Part shown: positions 7,820 through 15,193 of the stretch, piece after piece
How positions within the stretch are numbered: position 1 is the stretch's first letter
How the letters are laid out: every line of letters begins with the position of its first letter
NCBI GenBank assembly: GCA_963575675.1
Contig: CAUYUA010000243.1
Location: 1 to 21,894, forward strand
Direction of reading: 5' to 3'
Length of the DNA: 21,894 nt
Origin: CAUYUA01 sp963575675
GTDB taxonomy: Bacteria; Pseudomonadota; Alphaproteobacteria; Azospirillales; Azospirillaceae
Translations under genes and position numbers: made by a program
Notes under the pieces: model-generated
Databases searched by the model: none
Seen by the model: the letters and a program-made list of their open reading frames with translations, nothing else
Told to the model about the DNA's origin: nothing

Positions 7820-7870
7820 AGTAAAATGAAAGAGATTGTAGAGTAAAATGAAAGAGATTGTAGAGTAAAA
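7815..7870 (+). repeat. 22-bp tandem repeat (2.5 copies) at the operon end
   Basis: The unit tgtagagtaaaatgaaagag plus two bases occurs at 7815-7836 and 7837-7858, with a 12-nt third start at 7859-7870. The first copy holds the stop codon of the upstream gene. Each copy contains agagtaaaa, the complement of ttttactct at 7945-7953, just beyond the adjacent hairpin, so any copy could extend that stem. Confidence 0.9.
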
Positions 7871-7882
7871 CCGAAATAAGCT

Positions 7883-7943
7883 TCCGTCTGAAACAGGAGA
7901 GGTCCAGGAACATAGTCCCTGGACCTCTCCTGTTTCAGACGGA
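7883..7943. terminator. Very long perfect hairpin, probable bidirectional terminator
   Basis: A 26-bp perfect stem (7883-7908 with 7918-7943) closes a 9-nt loop. It lies between the convergent YeeE and plsY genes. On the plus strand it is followed by a T-rich stretch (gttttactctttt), as expected of an intrinsic terminator; on the minus strand the tail is also U-rich. The stem is much longer than most terminators. Confidence 0.8.
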
Positions 7944-7957
7944 GTTTTACTCTTTTC

Positions 7958-8578
7958 TCATTCTGTTGTATTTTCTTTTTTCTGGCCAATCCGGGGTTCT
8001 TGGCCTGCAATTAAACGTTCTATGTTGGTCTTATGGCGCAAAAACACAACCACAGCGATAATGGTCGCCAACAACGACTCTTCTGCGCCTTCAAACAACC
8101 ACGCCGTGACTGGCGTTATTCCCAAAGCGACCAGAGCCGACAATGACGAAATCCGTGAAAGCCATGCTGTAACCAACCAGATTGCGCAGGCCAGAGCCCC
8201 GACAATCGGCGTCACGGCCAACAAAACGCCTAGAGCCGTCGCCACTCCTTTGCCGCCACGAAAGCCTAACCAGACTGGGTAAGTGTGTCCGATCATTGCG
8301 GCGACAGCCGCCAGCAAAGACTCTCCTTGCCCCCACAACCATAAAGAAATCATCGCGGCGACTGCGCCTTTTAACGCATCGAGCATTAAGGTCGCAACCG
8401 CCAGAGCCTTTTTTCCTGTGCGTAAAACATTAGTTGCGCCGATGTTGCCTGATCCGATTTGACGAATGTCGCCCAATCCAGCAGCGTGGGTTAGAATCAG
8501 ACCAAACGGAATGGATCCCAACAGATAACCGCCTCCAAGCGCCGCTATGGTCGAGAACCAAGAGAGGAGGTTGTTCAT
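7958..8578 (-). CDS. plsY: Glycerol-3-phosphate acyltransferase PlsY
   Basis: PlsY transfers the acyl group from acyl-phosphate to glycerol-3-phosphate, the first step of phospholipid synthesis at the inner membrane. The 206-residue protein is very hydrophobic and has the three family motifs: GSIPFGL then GSGNIGATNVLRTGKKA, GHTYPVWLGFRGGKGVAT, and RHKTNIERLIAGQEPRIG near the C-terminus. The ATG at 8578 follows GGAG with a 9-nt spacer; the ATG at 8593 has no ribosome site. It is the last gene of a minus-strand group with a dihydroorotase-like gene, an arrangement common in alphaproteobacteria. Confidence 0.95.
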   Translation of the reverse strand: MNNLLSWFSTIAALGGGYLLGSIPFGLILTHAAGLGDIRQIGSGNIGATNVLRTGKKALAVATLMLDALKGAVAAMISLWLWGQGESLLAAVAAMIGHTYPVWLGFRGGKGVATALGVLLAVTPIVGALACAIWLVTAWLSRISSLSALVALGITPVTAWLFEGAEESLLATIIAVVVFLRHKTNIERLIAGQEPRIGQKKENTTE

Positions 8579-8621
8579 TCTGGGAAACTCCATAAAGAGA
8601 CAAAAATCTGGAACTCACAAA

Positions 8622-8948
8622 TTAAAATTTAAAAATGAAAATGACGGCGGCTCCGAGGCAAACACACGCGGCCAGATAGTTCCATCGCACAGCTTCGCCC
8701 AACCATAAAAAAGAAATGATGGGAAACACCGATAAACTAATTACTTCTTGAATGACCTTAAGTTGTTCTGCGGAGTATTGTCTATACCCAATACGATTGG
8801 CGGGAACGGCCAAACAATACTCAAAGAAAGCAATACCCCAGCTTAAAAGTATAACTTGCCATAGTTTTGCATTCGGAAAACGCAGGTGACCATACCATGC
8901 CATAGTCATCAGCAAATTGGAGGCGGTCAACAGCAAAATCGTCCACAT
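8622..8948 (-). CDS. DUF486 (DMT-like) small membrane protein
   Basis: The 108-residue protein has four predicted membrane helices and matches the DUF486 pattern (WTILLLTASNLLMTMAWYGH, then FFEYCLAVPANRIGYRQYSA and a conserved QEVISLSVF). These are small relatives of drug/metabolite transporters with no fixed function. It starts 12 bp after the dihydroorotase-like stop codon and ends 43 bp before plsY, so the three are likely cotranscribed. It interrupts the usual pyrC-plsY neighbourhood. Confidence 0.85.
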   Translation of the reverse strand: MWTILLLTASNLLMTMAWYGHLRFPNAKLWQVILLSWGIAFFEYCLAVPANRIGYRQYSAEQLKVIQEVISLSVFPIISFLWLGEAVRWNYLAACVCLGAAVIFIFKF

Positions 8949-8960
8949 AACGAATAGACC

Positions 8961-10253
8961 CTATTTTTGAAAGACAGTGCGACCGTCGACAAGAGTGCGT
9001 AATACGCAACCGTGCGCAGCGAAACCATCAAAAGGAGAGTTCTTTGATTTTGAACAGAGCTGGTTGATTTCAATGCGCCGAGCAATGTCGGGATCGAAGA
9101 CAACAAGATCGGCTGGTCCTCCGCATGTCAATCGGCCGAGCGGCAAACGCAAAATTTCCGCCGGACGACAGGTGAGAGCGCGTAGAGCGTCCATTAAAGT
9201 CAAGCGACGTTGATGAACCAGCTCCAGAGTCAGAGGAAGCAAGGTTTCCAATCCAACCACGCCGAAGGCCGCTTGACTGAAAGGCACGCGCTTGCTGTCT
9301 TGGTCTTGAGGTTGGTGATCGCTGGCGATGGCGTCGATGACGCCGTCTGCGAGACCTTCAATAATGGCTTGTCGGTCGGATTCCGTGCGCAACGGCGGCG
9401 AAAGTTTGGCGAAGGTGCGATAATCGCCGACATCATCCTCGGTAAGAGTAAAATAAGGTGGAGCAGTGTCGCATGTGACCGGCAAGCCGCGCGCTTTGGC
9501 GGCGCGAATCTCCTCGACGGCGCGTCGAGTCGACACATGGGCGACATGATAACGGGCGCCGGTGACTTCGACCAAACGCAAATCACGTTCGATTATCATG
9601 ACCTCGGCAACCCAAGAAATTCCTGATAATCCTAGGCGCGTGGCGGTTTCTCCGGCGTTCATCGCGCCGCCTGCGGCCAAAGTCGGTTCTTCCGGATGTT
9701 GGACAATGAGTAAATCGAAGGTGCTGGCGTAGCTAAGCGCCCGTCGCATCACCTGAGCGTTGGCCACGGCGCGGGCGCCATCAGTAAAGGCCACAGCTCC
9801 AGCTTCGCTTAACATGCCCATTTCCGAGAGTTCTCGACCGCCTAAGCCGCGTGTAACGGCAGCTTGAGCGAATATCTTGACGAGTTTTACTTCGCGGGCG
9901 CGTCGTGCGATGAACTCAATGCCTGAGACGTCATCGATGGGTGGGTCGGTGTTGGGAAGACAGGCGAGAGCGGTGACGCCTCCTGCGGCTGCGGCTTGAC
10001 TGGCGGTGCTGATGGTTTCTTTATGTTCTTCTCCGGGCTCGCCGACCATCACCCGCATATCGACCAATCCGGGCGCCAAGCAGGCTCCGTTCAGGTCGAT
10101 GACCTCAATGCCTTCGGGTGTGTTTCCGTCGGAAAAGAGGCGAGGGCCATAATCGGCGATTCGGGTTCCCTCAATCAGCAAAGCGCCGGAGACGTCCAGA
10201 CCACTTGCGGGATCAAGCAGGCGAGCATTGACATATGCGATGCGGCGAGACAT
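8961..10253 (-). CDS. pyrC: Dihydroorotase-like protein lacking the HxH metal motif (pseudo-DHOase)
   Basis: The 430-residue protein has the amidohydrolase fold of type I dihydroorotase, the third step of pyrimidine synthesis. The usual DLHVHLREPG motif reads DMRVMVGEPG, so the two metal-binding histidines are Arg67 and Met69 and the substrate-binding Arg is Gly71. Later residues are partly kept (VQHPEE, YHVAHVST, ASDHQPQ). It is therefore probably not catalytic; such proteins occur in alphaproteobacteria and, as PyrC', serve as structural partners of aspartate transcarbamoylase in Pseudomonas. The ATG at 10253 has GGAG seven bases upstream; the frame reaching 10334 lacks one. pyrB is not adjacent. 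Confidence 0.87.
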   Translation of the reverse strand: MSRRIAYVNARLLDPASGLDVSGALLIEGTRIADYGPRLFSDGNTPEGIEVIDLNGACLAPGLVDMRVMVGEPGEEHKETISTASQAAAAGGVTALACLPNTDPPIDDVSGIEFIARRAREVKLVKIFAQAAVTRGLGGRELSEMGMLSEAGAVAFTDGARAVANAQVMRRALSYASTFDLLIVQHPEEPTLAAGGAMNAGETATRLGLSGISWVAEVMIIERDLRLVEVTGARYHVAHVSTRRAVEEIRAAKARGLPVTCDTAPPYFTLTEDDVGDYRTFAKLSPPLRTESDRQAIIEGLADGVIDAIASDHQPQDQDSKRVPFSQAAFGVVGLETLLPLTLELVHQRRLTLMDALRALTCRPAEILRLPLGRLTCGGPADLVVFDPDIARRIEINQLCSKSKNSPFDGFAAHGCVLRTLVDGRTVFQK

Positions 10254-10373
10254 CGGAACTCTCCTTCTTGATGAAATGGGCTGTTGTTCTTCGAAACAGA
10301 GCGCAAGCACAAAAACTACGGACGCGCCGCTCAAGAGCGACGACGGCGAGTAGAGAACAACGCCGGACTCACA

Positions 10374-11039
10374 CTAGAAATCAAGGTCGGCGTAGTGCTT
10401 TGGGGGAGGGATTCCTGGAAGGTGATCCGCCAAGATCGCCCGAAAGCTGGGACGGGATTTAATTCGAGCGTACCAGTCTTTTGCTTCTGGATGATCTTCC
10501 CAGGGGACTTCAGCGATGTAGTCGATAGTGGAGAGTTGTGCGCCGGCGGCGATATCCGCTAACGAGAAATGATCGCCCGCCAACCATGTGCGATGATCAG
10601 AAAGCCAAGCGATATAATCCAGATGAAAGTGGATATTGGAATGACCAGCGCGAATCGCTATCGCGTGCGGATAGCCTTGTCCACTCAAACGCTTGATTAT
10701 TTTCTCGCCGACTAAATTTTCGGTGACGTCGCGTTCGAATTTGTTGATGAACCACGATGTCAAACGACGCGCTTCGGCGCGTTGGACCGCAGAGCCGTTC
10801 AACAAGCTGTTGCTGGAAAATGTTTCTTCGATGTATTCCGGGATGGTTTCGCGCACGGCAACAGCCCCGTCTTCGTCAATGAAGACGGGCACCTCGCCGG
10901 CGGGATTCAGAGCAAGAAACTCCTCTCGCCGCTCCCAGGGTTTTTCCATGACGAGTTCGAAATCAACGCCCTTTTCCGCAAGCTGGACGCGCACAAGGCG
11001 CGATAAGGGCGACAGGGGGTGGTGAAGGAGTCTCCGCAT
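10374..11039 (-). CDS. Glutathione S-transferase family protein
   Basis: The 221-residue protein has an N-terminal thioredoxin-like domain (about 1-80; RRLLHHPLSPLSRLVRVQLA, ALNPAGEVPVFIDEDG with the cis-Pro, then the RETIPEYIEE region that binds the gamma-glutamyl end) and an all-helical C-terminal domain with the HFSLADIAAGAQLS N-cap motif near 165. Family is clear; substrate is not. Ser10 or Ser13 is the likely thiolate-stabilising residue. It lies upstream of the dihydroorotase-like gene on the same strand, 120 bp away, and is divergent from the SixA operon, whose promoter must lie inside or next to its 5' end. Confidence 0.88.
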   Translation of the reverse strand: MRRLLHHPLSPLSRLVRVQLAEKGVDFELVMEKPWERREEFLALNPAGEVPVFIDEDGAVAVRETIPEYIEETFSSNSLLNGSAVQRAEARRLTSWFINKFERDVTENLVGEKIIKRLSGQGYPHAIAIRAGHSNIHFHLDYIAWLSDHRTWLAGDHFSLADIAAGAQLSTIDYIAEVPWEDHPEAKDWYARIKSRPSFRAILADHLPGIPPPKHYADLDF

Positions 11040-11067
11040 GCCGAACTATGGTGTTAAAGGAAGCATC

Positions 11068-11235
11068 ATGTTGAAAGTCTGGAGCGTCTTATATCAGGCT
11101 GTTTCAGCAAAGAAAATGGAAAGGCTCAGAAAAAATGGAAAAAGCGCGTCTCGTGGAGCGGCGCTCAAACCAGTGGAAAAAGAATCGCCGGAGAAAGACG
11201 GAAAATCTTGCTTCAACCAAAAAGAGGCGTCATGA
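11068..11235 (+). CDS. Small basic hypothetical protein upstream of sixA
   Basis: A 55-codon frame starts at ATG 11068 behind an AAAGGAAGC ribosome site. Its stop codon overlaps the next start as ATGA (11232-11235), which suggests translational coupling with the phosphatase gene. The product is hydrophilic and lysine-rich (KKMERLRKNGKS, EKESPEKDGK) after a short hydrophobic start (MLKVWSVLYQAV). No family is recognised. It could also be only a leader peptide. Confidence 0.4.
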   Translation: MLKVWSVLYQAVSAKKMERLRKNGKSASRGAALKPVEKESPEKDGKSCFNQKEAS

Positions 11236-11795
11236 TGCGGCGCGACGTCTTACATAAAAAAATTGCCATGAAAACGCTTTTTCTAATGCGCCATGGGAAG
11301 GCTGTTCAAGACGACTCGGTTGAAAACGACCATGAGCGTTCCTTGACGCCACGCGGAGTCCGCGCCGCTAGGCGCGTGGGGCGAGCCATTGCCAAAGATG
11401 GTTTGCGTCCTGATTTTTTTCTCTGCTCATCGGCGCGTCGAACTGTTGAAACGCTGGACGTCGTCGCCGACGTCTTCTCTTTCGCCAAAGCGCCGATTCT
11501 CCAAGAACCTCAGCTCTATCTGTGTGGCTGCAACGTCTTGTTCGATCGTGTTCAAGCATTGCCAGAGCAATACAATTCAGTGATGGTTGTTGGTCATAAT
11601 CCAGATGTTCATCTTCTGTCGCAATTGTTGATTCATTCCGGAGACGCCGGTTTGATGGAGTCTCTCTTGCGTAAGTTTCCGACGGCGGGGTGCGCTGTTC
11701 TTATGTTCTCCGTGGAGCAGTGGCGAGAGATAGCGCCTTACACCGGGCGTTTTGTTCAATTCTACCAACCCAAAGCGCTTGACGCCGAGTCTTGA
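11232..11795 (+). CDS. sixA: SixA-type histidine phosphatase
   Basis: The protein belongs to the branch-2 histidine phosphatases like SixA, which removes phosphate from phosphohistidine. The catalytic motif is MKTLFLMRHGKA and the second histidine lies in VVGHNPDVHLLS; SLTPRGVRAARRVG and SSARRTVETL complete the fold. From ATG 11232 it has 187 residues and a ribosome site (AAGAGG) but 12 extra N-terminal residues; ATG 11268 (MKTLFL) fits the family start but lacks a ribosome site. It lies directly before a CYTH-CHAD gene, a frequent pairing. The natural substrate could be an Hpt domain or a small molecule. Confidence 0.87.
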   Translation: MMRRDVLHKKIAMKTLFLMRHGKAVQDDSVENDHERSLTPRGVRAARRVGRAIAKDGLRPDFFLCSSARRTVETLDVVADVFSFAKAPILQEPQLYLCGCNVLFDRVQALPEQYNSVMVVGHNPDVHLLSQLLIHSGDAGLMESLLRKFPTAGCAVLMFSVEQWREIAPYTGRFVQFYQPKALDAES

Positions 11796-11919
11796 TGGCC
11801 TCGCCATCCAAAACACTGAAGATGAGTTCAAGAGACGGAAGAGAGGGCGACGAAGTCGCACGCTATCGTCGCAAAGGAAGGAGACCGTTTTCTTGTCGGC
11901 AGAAACGCCGGTGAACGTC

Positions 11920-13557
11920 ATGTCTGACGTTTCCCTTTACGGCGCAGCGCGTCGCGAAGTCGAATTGAAACTGTTGATCGAGCCGAAGGACTTGGTTCGA
12001 CTTTCGGAGGAGGCGTCGCTTTCGGCGTTGCTTGATGGACCTCCGGAACGCCAGAACAATCGCACGATATACTATGACACTTCGGATTTGCAGCTTTATC
12101 ATCATGGCGTCGCGTTGCGCGTGCAAAGTGGCGACACAGGATGTCTTCAGACTGTAAAGACCATGAACAGCGCAACGTCAAGCGACATTGCGCTGGTTAC
12201 AATTCGTCGCGAGTGGGACTGGCCGCTTGTAAACGATCAGCTTAATATGGCTGTGCTGACGGAAGAAGACGTCGCGCACTTTATTCCCACGGAGGTCTTG
12301 CCGAATCTGCGACCGGCGTTTGTGGTGCTTTACCAACGGGTTCGTTTGTTGGTCCGTCCGGATGCCGTCACGTTGATCGAAGTCGATCTGGATCTCGGAG
12401 AAGTTCGGACGCTGCTGAAATCTGATTGCGTTTCGGATTCAGAGGCTGGCGATAAAGAGCGTCGCTGTGCGTTTAGCGCTATTGAGTTGAAATTGCGCGC
12501 TGGTAAAACGGCTCATTTGTTTCGTTTCGCCTTAAGGCTGCATCGTCTTTTTCCGTTGCGAATCAGCATGGAAAGTAAAGCCGACATTGGCTATGGAGCC
12601 TTGGTCGGTCAAGAATTGCGTCCGTGTTTGGTTGAATCTTTGTCCTTGTCGCCGATCACTTCGGCCGCCGAGGCTTTTCGTCACGTCGTGCGGCATTGTC
12701 TGCGGCAATTGCAGTGTAATGAAGCCTGGGTGTTGGCGCATTTGGGGTGTCATCAAGAAGGGCAAGGCAATCGTGATTTTGAACATGATGATGGAGAAAG
12801 TTTAGCGCAAATGCTGAGCGCTTTACGGCGGTTGCGTTTGGCGTTTCGTTTATTTTCCAGCCTTGTGTCCTCATCGGAAGCGCCGACGTTGGTTAACGAC
12901 GCTCGGGCTCTGACGGAGCGTTTGGCTCCTGCGCGCGATTGGGTCGTGGCGTTTTCCTTATGTCGGGATGCCGGAGCCGGACTGGAAGATCCTTTGGTTC
13001 TGTTGGGGCCTGCGGCGCGCACCGCGCGTCGCGCCGCAGAAACTGTTGCCGTCAATGCGCTGCGCGCTCCTGAATACGCCACTTTTTTGCTTTGTTTGGG
13101 CGATTGGGTGGAAGACGATCGTTGGCTTGAAACGGCAACGCCGGAACAACGCTCTCGTCTGGATATGCCTGTGGCGGGGCTTTCCGACATGTGGTTGGAG
13201 ATGCTTTATCAAAGAGCGCGAAAGGCCGGGCGAGGGATTCGCGGACAGAATCGAGATGAGCGTATAACATTTCATCGTCGAATTCGACGTTTACGCGCCG
13301 CAATTGGTATTTTACGCTCCCTTTATTCGCCGTCTGCGGTTCGACCTTTTGCTGTGGCGATTGAAGAACTGCAAACGACGCTTGATGCATTGGCTGATTT
13401 TGCAAAAACACGCGCTTTAGCGCAACGTCTTGGGCGCGACACTCCATCATTGATGGTGTGGTTGGATTATAGAACCGGTCGTTTGGAGCAGGAAATGGTT
13501 GCGCGGTGGAAGGCGTTAAAAGACATTGCGCCGTTTTGGAAACCGGAAAAGATATGA
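11920..13557 (+). CDS. CYTH and CHAD domain protein
   Basis: The 545-residue protein begins with a CYTH triphosphate tunnel domain (about 10-240): Glu13, Glu15 and Lys17 form the ExExK motif, followed by TIYYDTSDLQLYHHGVALRV, IEVDLDLGEV, AIELKLRAG and SKADIGYGAL. CYTH enzymes bind or hydrolyse triphosphates or polyphosphate. A CHAD helical domain follows (about 250-540), which binds polyphosphate through basic helices. Its first conserved motif (usually HQMRVALRRLR) reads AQMLSALRRLR at 296-306, so His and the first Arg are lost; the second (FHRRIRRLRAAIGIL) keeps its His. The start is uncertain: ATG 11920 is closest to the domain; TTG 11893 has a better upstream GGAAGGAG. Likely cotranscribed with sixA. 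Confidence 0.88.
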   Translation: MSDVSLYGAARREVELKLLIEPKDLVRLSEEASLSALLDGPPERQNNRTIYYDTSDLQLYHHGVALRVQSGDTGCLQTVKTMNSATSSDIALVTIRREWDWPLVNDQLNMAVLTEEDVAHFIPTEVLPNLRPAFVVLYQRVRLLVRPDAVTLIEVDLDLGEVRTLLKSDCVSDSEAGDKERRCAFSAIELKLRAGKTAHLFRFALRLHRLFPLRISMESKADIGYGALVGQELRPCLVESLSLSPITSAAEAFRHVVRHCLRQLQCNEAWVLAHLGCHQEGQGNRDFEHDDGESLAQMLSALRRLRLAFRLFSSLVSSSEAPTLVNDARALTERLAPARDWVVAFSLCRDAGAGLEDPLVLLGPAARTARRAAETVAVNALRAPEYATFLLCLGDWVEDDRWLETATPEQRSRLDMPVAGLSDMWLEMLYQRARKAGRGIRGQNRDERITFHRRIRRLRAAIGILRSLYSPSAVRPFAVAIEELQTTLDALADFAKTRALAQRLGRDTPSLMVWLDYRTGRLEQEMVARWKALKDIAPFWKPEKI

Positions 13558-13580
13558 TAATGCAAAACTATGATTCAACG

Positions 13581-13636
13581 AACTCAAGATCAGACGAGGC
13601 CAGGAATACGGTTCTGGCCTCGTCTGATCTTGAGTT
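13581..13636. terminator. Long perfect hairpin, probable bidirectional terminator
   Basis: A 23-bp perfect stem (13581-13603 with 13614-13636) closes a 10-nt loop between the convergent CYTH-CHAD and decarboxylase genes. The plus strand continues with further T residues (13637-13639 after the stem), as in an intrinsic terminator. It parallels the 26-bp stem at 7883-7943. Confidence 0.8.
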
Positions 13637-13648
13637 TTTCTATGATGC

Positions 13649-14791
13649 TCAGATATAATACTCTGTTAACGGCGCAAACCCGTTGAATCCAATTGAGGCG
13701 TAAGTCGTAGTGTAGGCGCCCGCAGCATGAATACGCACATGGTCTCCGATCTGAAGCGCTATTGGCAATTTATACTCTGTGCGCTCATAGAGGACATCAG
13801 TGCTGTCACACGTCGGGCCGGCAATAATACTCAGTTCGCAATTGGTCTCTTGATCGCCAACGATTCGATCGCAAGTGAACTCATAATGAATCGCCTCATC
13901 CATGGTTTCAATTAAGCCGCCAAACTTTCCTATGTCGAGGTAGACCCAACGCTTGGAGTCATGGAAAGATTTTTTTGAAATGAGCACGACTTCGCTTTCG
14001 ATGACTCCAGCGCTGCCGACCAGCGCGCGACCGGGCTCGATGAGGATTTCCGGCAGGAGATCGCCGAAATGGCGGCTCAAAGACGCCATGATGGCCTGAG
14101 TGTAACGTTCCACCGGCGGCACGTCTTTTCGATAACGTGTGGGCAAACCGCCGCCAAGGTTGATCATGCGCAGATTCACGCCGACCTCTTGAAGCGCCGT
14201 AAAAACGGAAGCTGCGGCGGCAATGGCGGTGTCCCACTGATTGGGATACCGCTGCTGAGACCCGACATGAAAAGAAAGTCCGTAAGGGACGACGCCTTTA
14301 TCCGGCGCCGAGCGCAAAAGGCTGAACGCCATTTCGGAATCGCATCCGAACTTACGCGACAAGGGCCACTCAGCGCCTTCATTGCTGGTTAGAAGACGAC
14401 AGAAAACGCGCGAACCAGGAGCTGCGGCGGCAATTTTATCGAGTTCGGCGTCAGAGTCGAAAGCAAACAGCCGCACTCCCAGATCATAGGCGCGGGCAAT
14501 GTCGGCCTGTTTTTTGATGGTGTTGCCATAGGAGATTTGATTTGGTCGCGCTCCTGCGGCCAAAACCATCTCGATCTCTGGAACGCTGGCGGTGTCGAAA
14601 CAGGATCCTAAGGCGACCAAGCGTTTGAGGATTTCTGGCGCCGGATTGGCTTTGACGGCGTAGTAAACCCACGCCGCCTGCAAGGACTCTGTCAGAGTTT
14701 TGTAGTTTTGCTCAACAACGTCAATATCGATCACTAGGCAAGGCGTTGCCGGGCGATGATCGGTAAGAAAACGGGTAATTTTTTCGTTCAT
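13649..14791 (-). CDS. odc: Ornithine decarboxylase (fold type III, PLP)
   Basis: The 380-residue enzyme is a eukaryotic-type ornithine/lysine decarboxylase with an alanine-racemase-like barrel. It would make putrescine from ornithine (or cadaverine from lysine). Visible residues: Lys47 in YYAVKANP for the PLP Schiff base, LSFHVGSQ, the NLGGGLP phosphate loop, EPGRALVG, and Cys328-Asp329 in GPTCDSTD, the active-site pair contributed across the dimer. The ATG at 14791 has CCGGAG seven bases upstream. Homospermidine synthase, which uses putrescine, lies upstream on the same strand past a MITE-like insertion. Sequence alone does not separate ornithine from lysine preference. Confidence 0.93.
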   Translation of the reverse strand: MNEKITRFLTDHRPATPCLVIDIDVVEQNYKTLTESLQAAWVYYAVKANPAPEILKRLVALGSCFDTASVPEIEMVLAAGARPNQISYGNTIKKQADIARAYDLGVRLFAFDSDAELDKIAAAAPGSRVFCRLLTSNEGAEWPLSRKFGCDSEMAFSLLRSAPDKGVVPYGLSFHVGSQQRYPNQWDTAIAAAASVFTALQEVGVNLRMINLGGGLPTRYRKDVPPVERYTQAIMASLSRHFGDLLPEILIEPGRALVGSAGVIESEVVLISKKSFHDSKRWVYLDIGKFGGLIETMDEAIHYEFTCDRIVGDQETNCELSIIAGPTCDSTDVLYERTEYKLPIALQIGDHVRIHAAGAYTTTYASIGFNGFAPLTEYYI

Positions 14792-14912
14792 CCAGGTCTC
14801 CGGAAACGCAACGGCTCAAATGGTTGAAGAAGACACGCCGAATAGGGAAGATTTTTTCAAATATCGCCAAATTAAGGAGAAAAGACCGATAAAAATTCCA
14901 TTCGCGTTAATT

Positions 14913-15097
14913 TATACTCTGTTCGGTTGAGAACTCGAAAATCATGCGGCCTTCCCGAATTGAAACGGTCCACTCTCATCCGGTTGTTACAAACTCCAAG
15001 TCATGGTTTCCAAAGGCCTCCCGGCCTTTGGCGGGTCGAGGGCGGAGCCCCGATTCTTTCGGAGTTTTTTTTCGGGTTCTCAATTGGACAGAGTATA
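14913..15097. mobile_element. MITE-like element with imperfect 29-bp terminal inverted repeats
   Basis: The ends 14913-14941 and 15069-15097 are inverted copies (tatactctgt at each outer edge; about five mismatches in 29). TA precedes and follows the inner TACTCTG/CAGAGTA ends, which would fit the TA target duplication of IS630/Tc1-type transposition. The interior has no gene but holds a 9-bp stem, 4-nt loop hairpin (15010-15031) and a GC-rich block. The right part recurs at 1-77. It fills most of the 402-bp gap between the decarboxylase and homospermidine synthase genes; 14792-14912 should contain the decarboxylase promoter but none was clear. Confidence 0.55.
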
Positions 15098-15152
15098 TCA
15101 CAAACGCCATATCCAGGAAGTCTTTAGACATCATGATAGGGCGTTTGTGATA
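15096..15152. repeat. 13-bp perfect inverted repeat beside the element
   Basis: TATCACAAACGCC (15096-15108) and its exact complement (15140-15152) are separated by 31 nt. The left arm begins at the last bases of the MITE-like element. It follows the 3' end of homospermidine synthase, but no T-tract is present, so a protein site or a remnant of another small insertion is as likely as a terminator. Confidence 0.6.
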
Positions 15153-15193
15153 ACGCGATATTCACAGAATTTTTATCGATGCGCCGAAATCTG

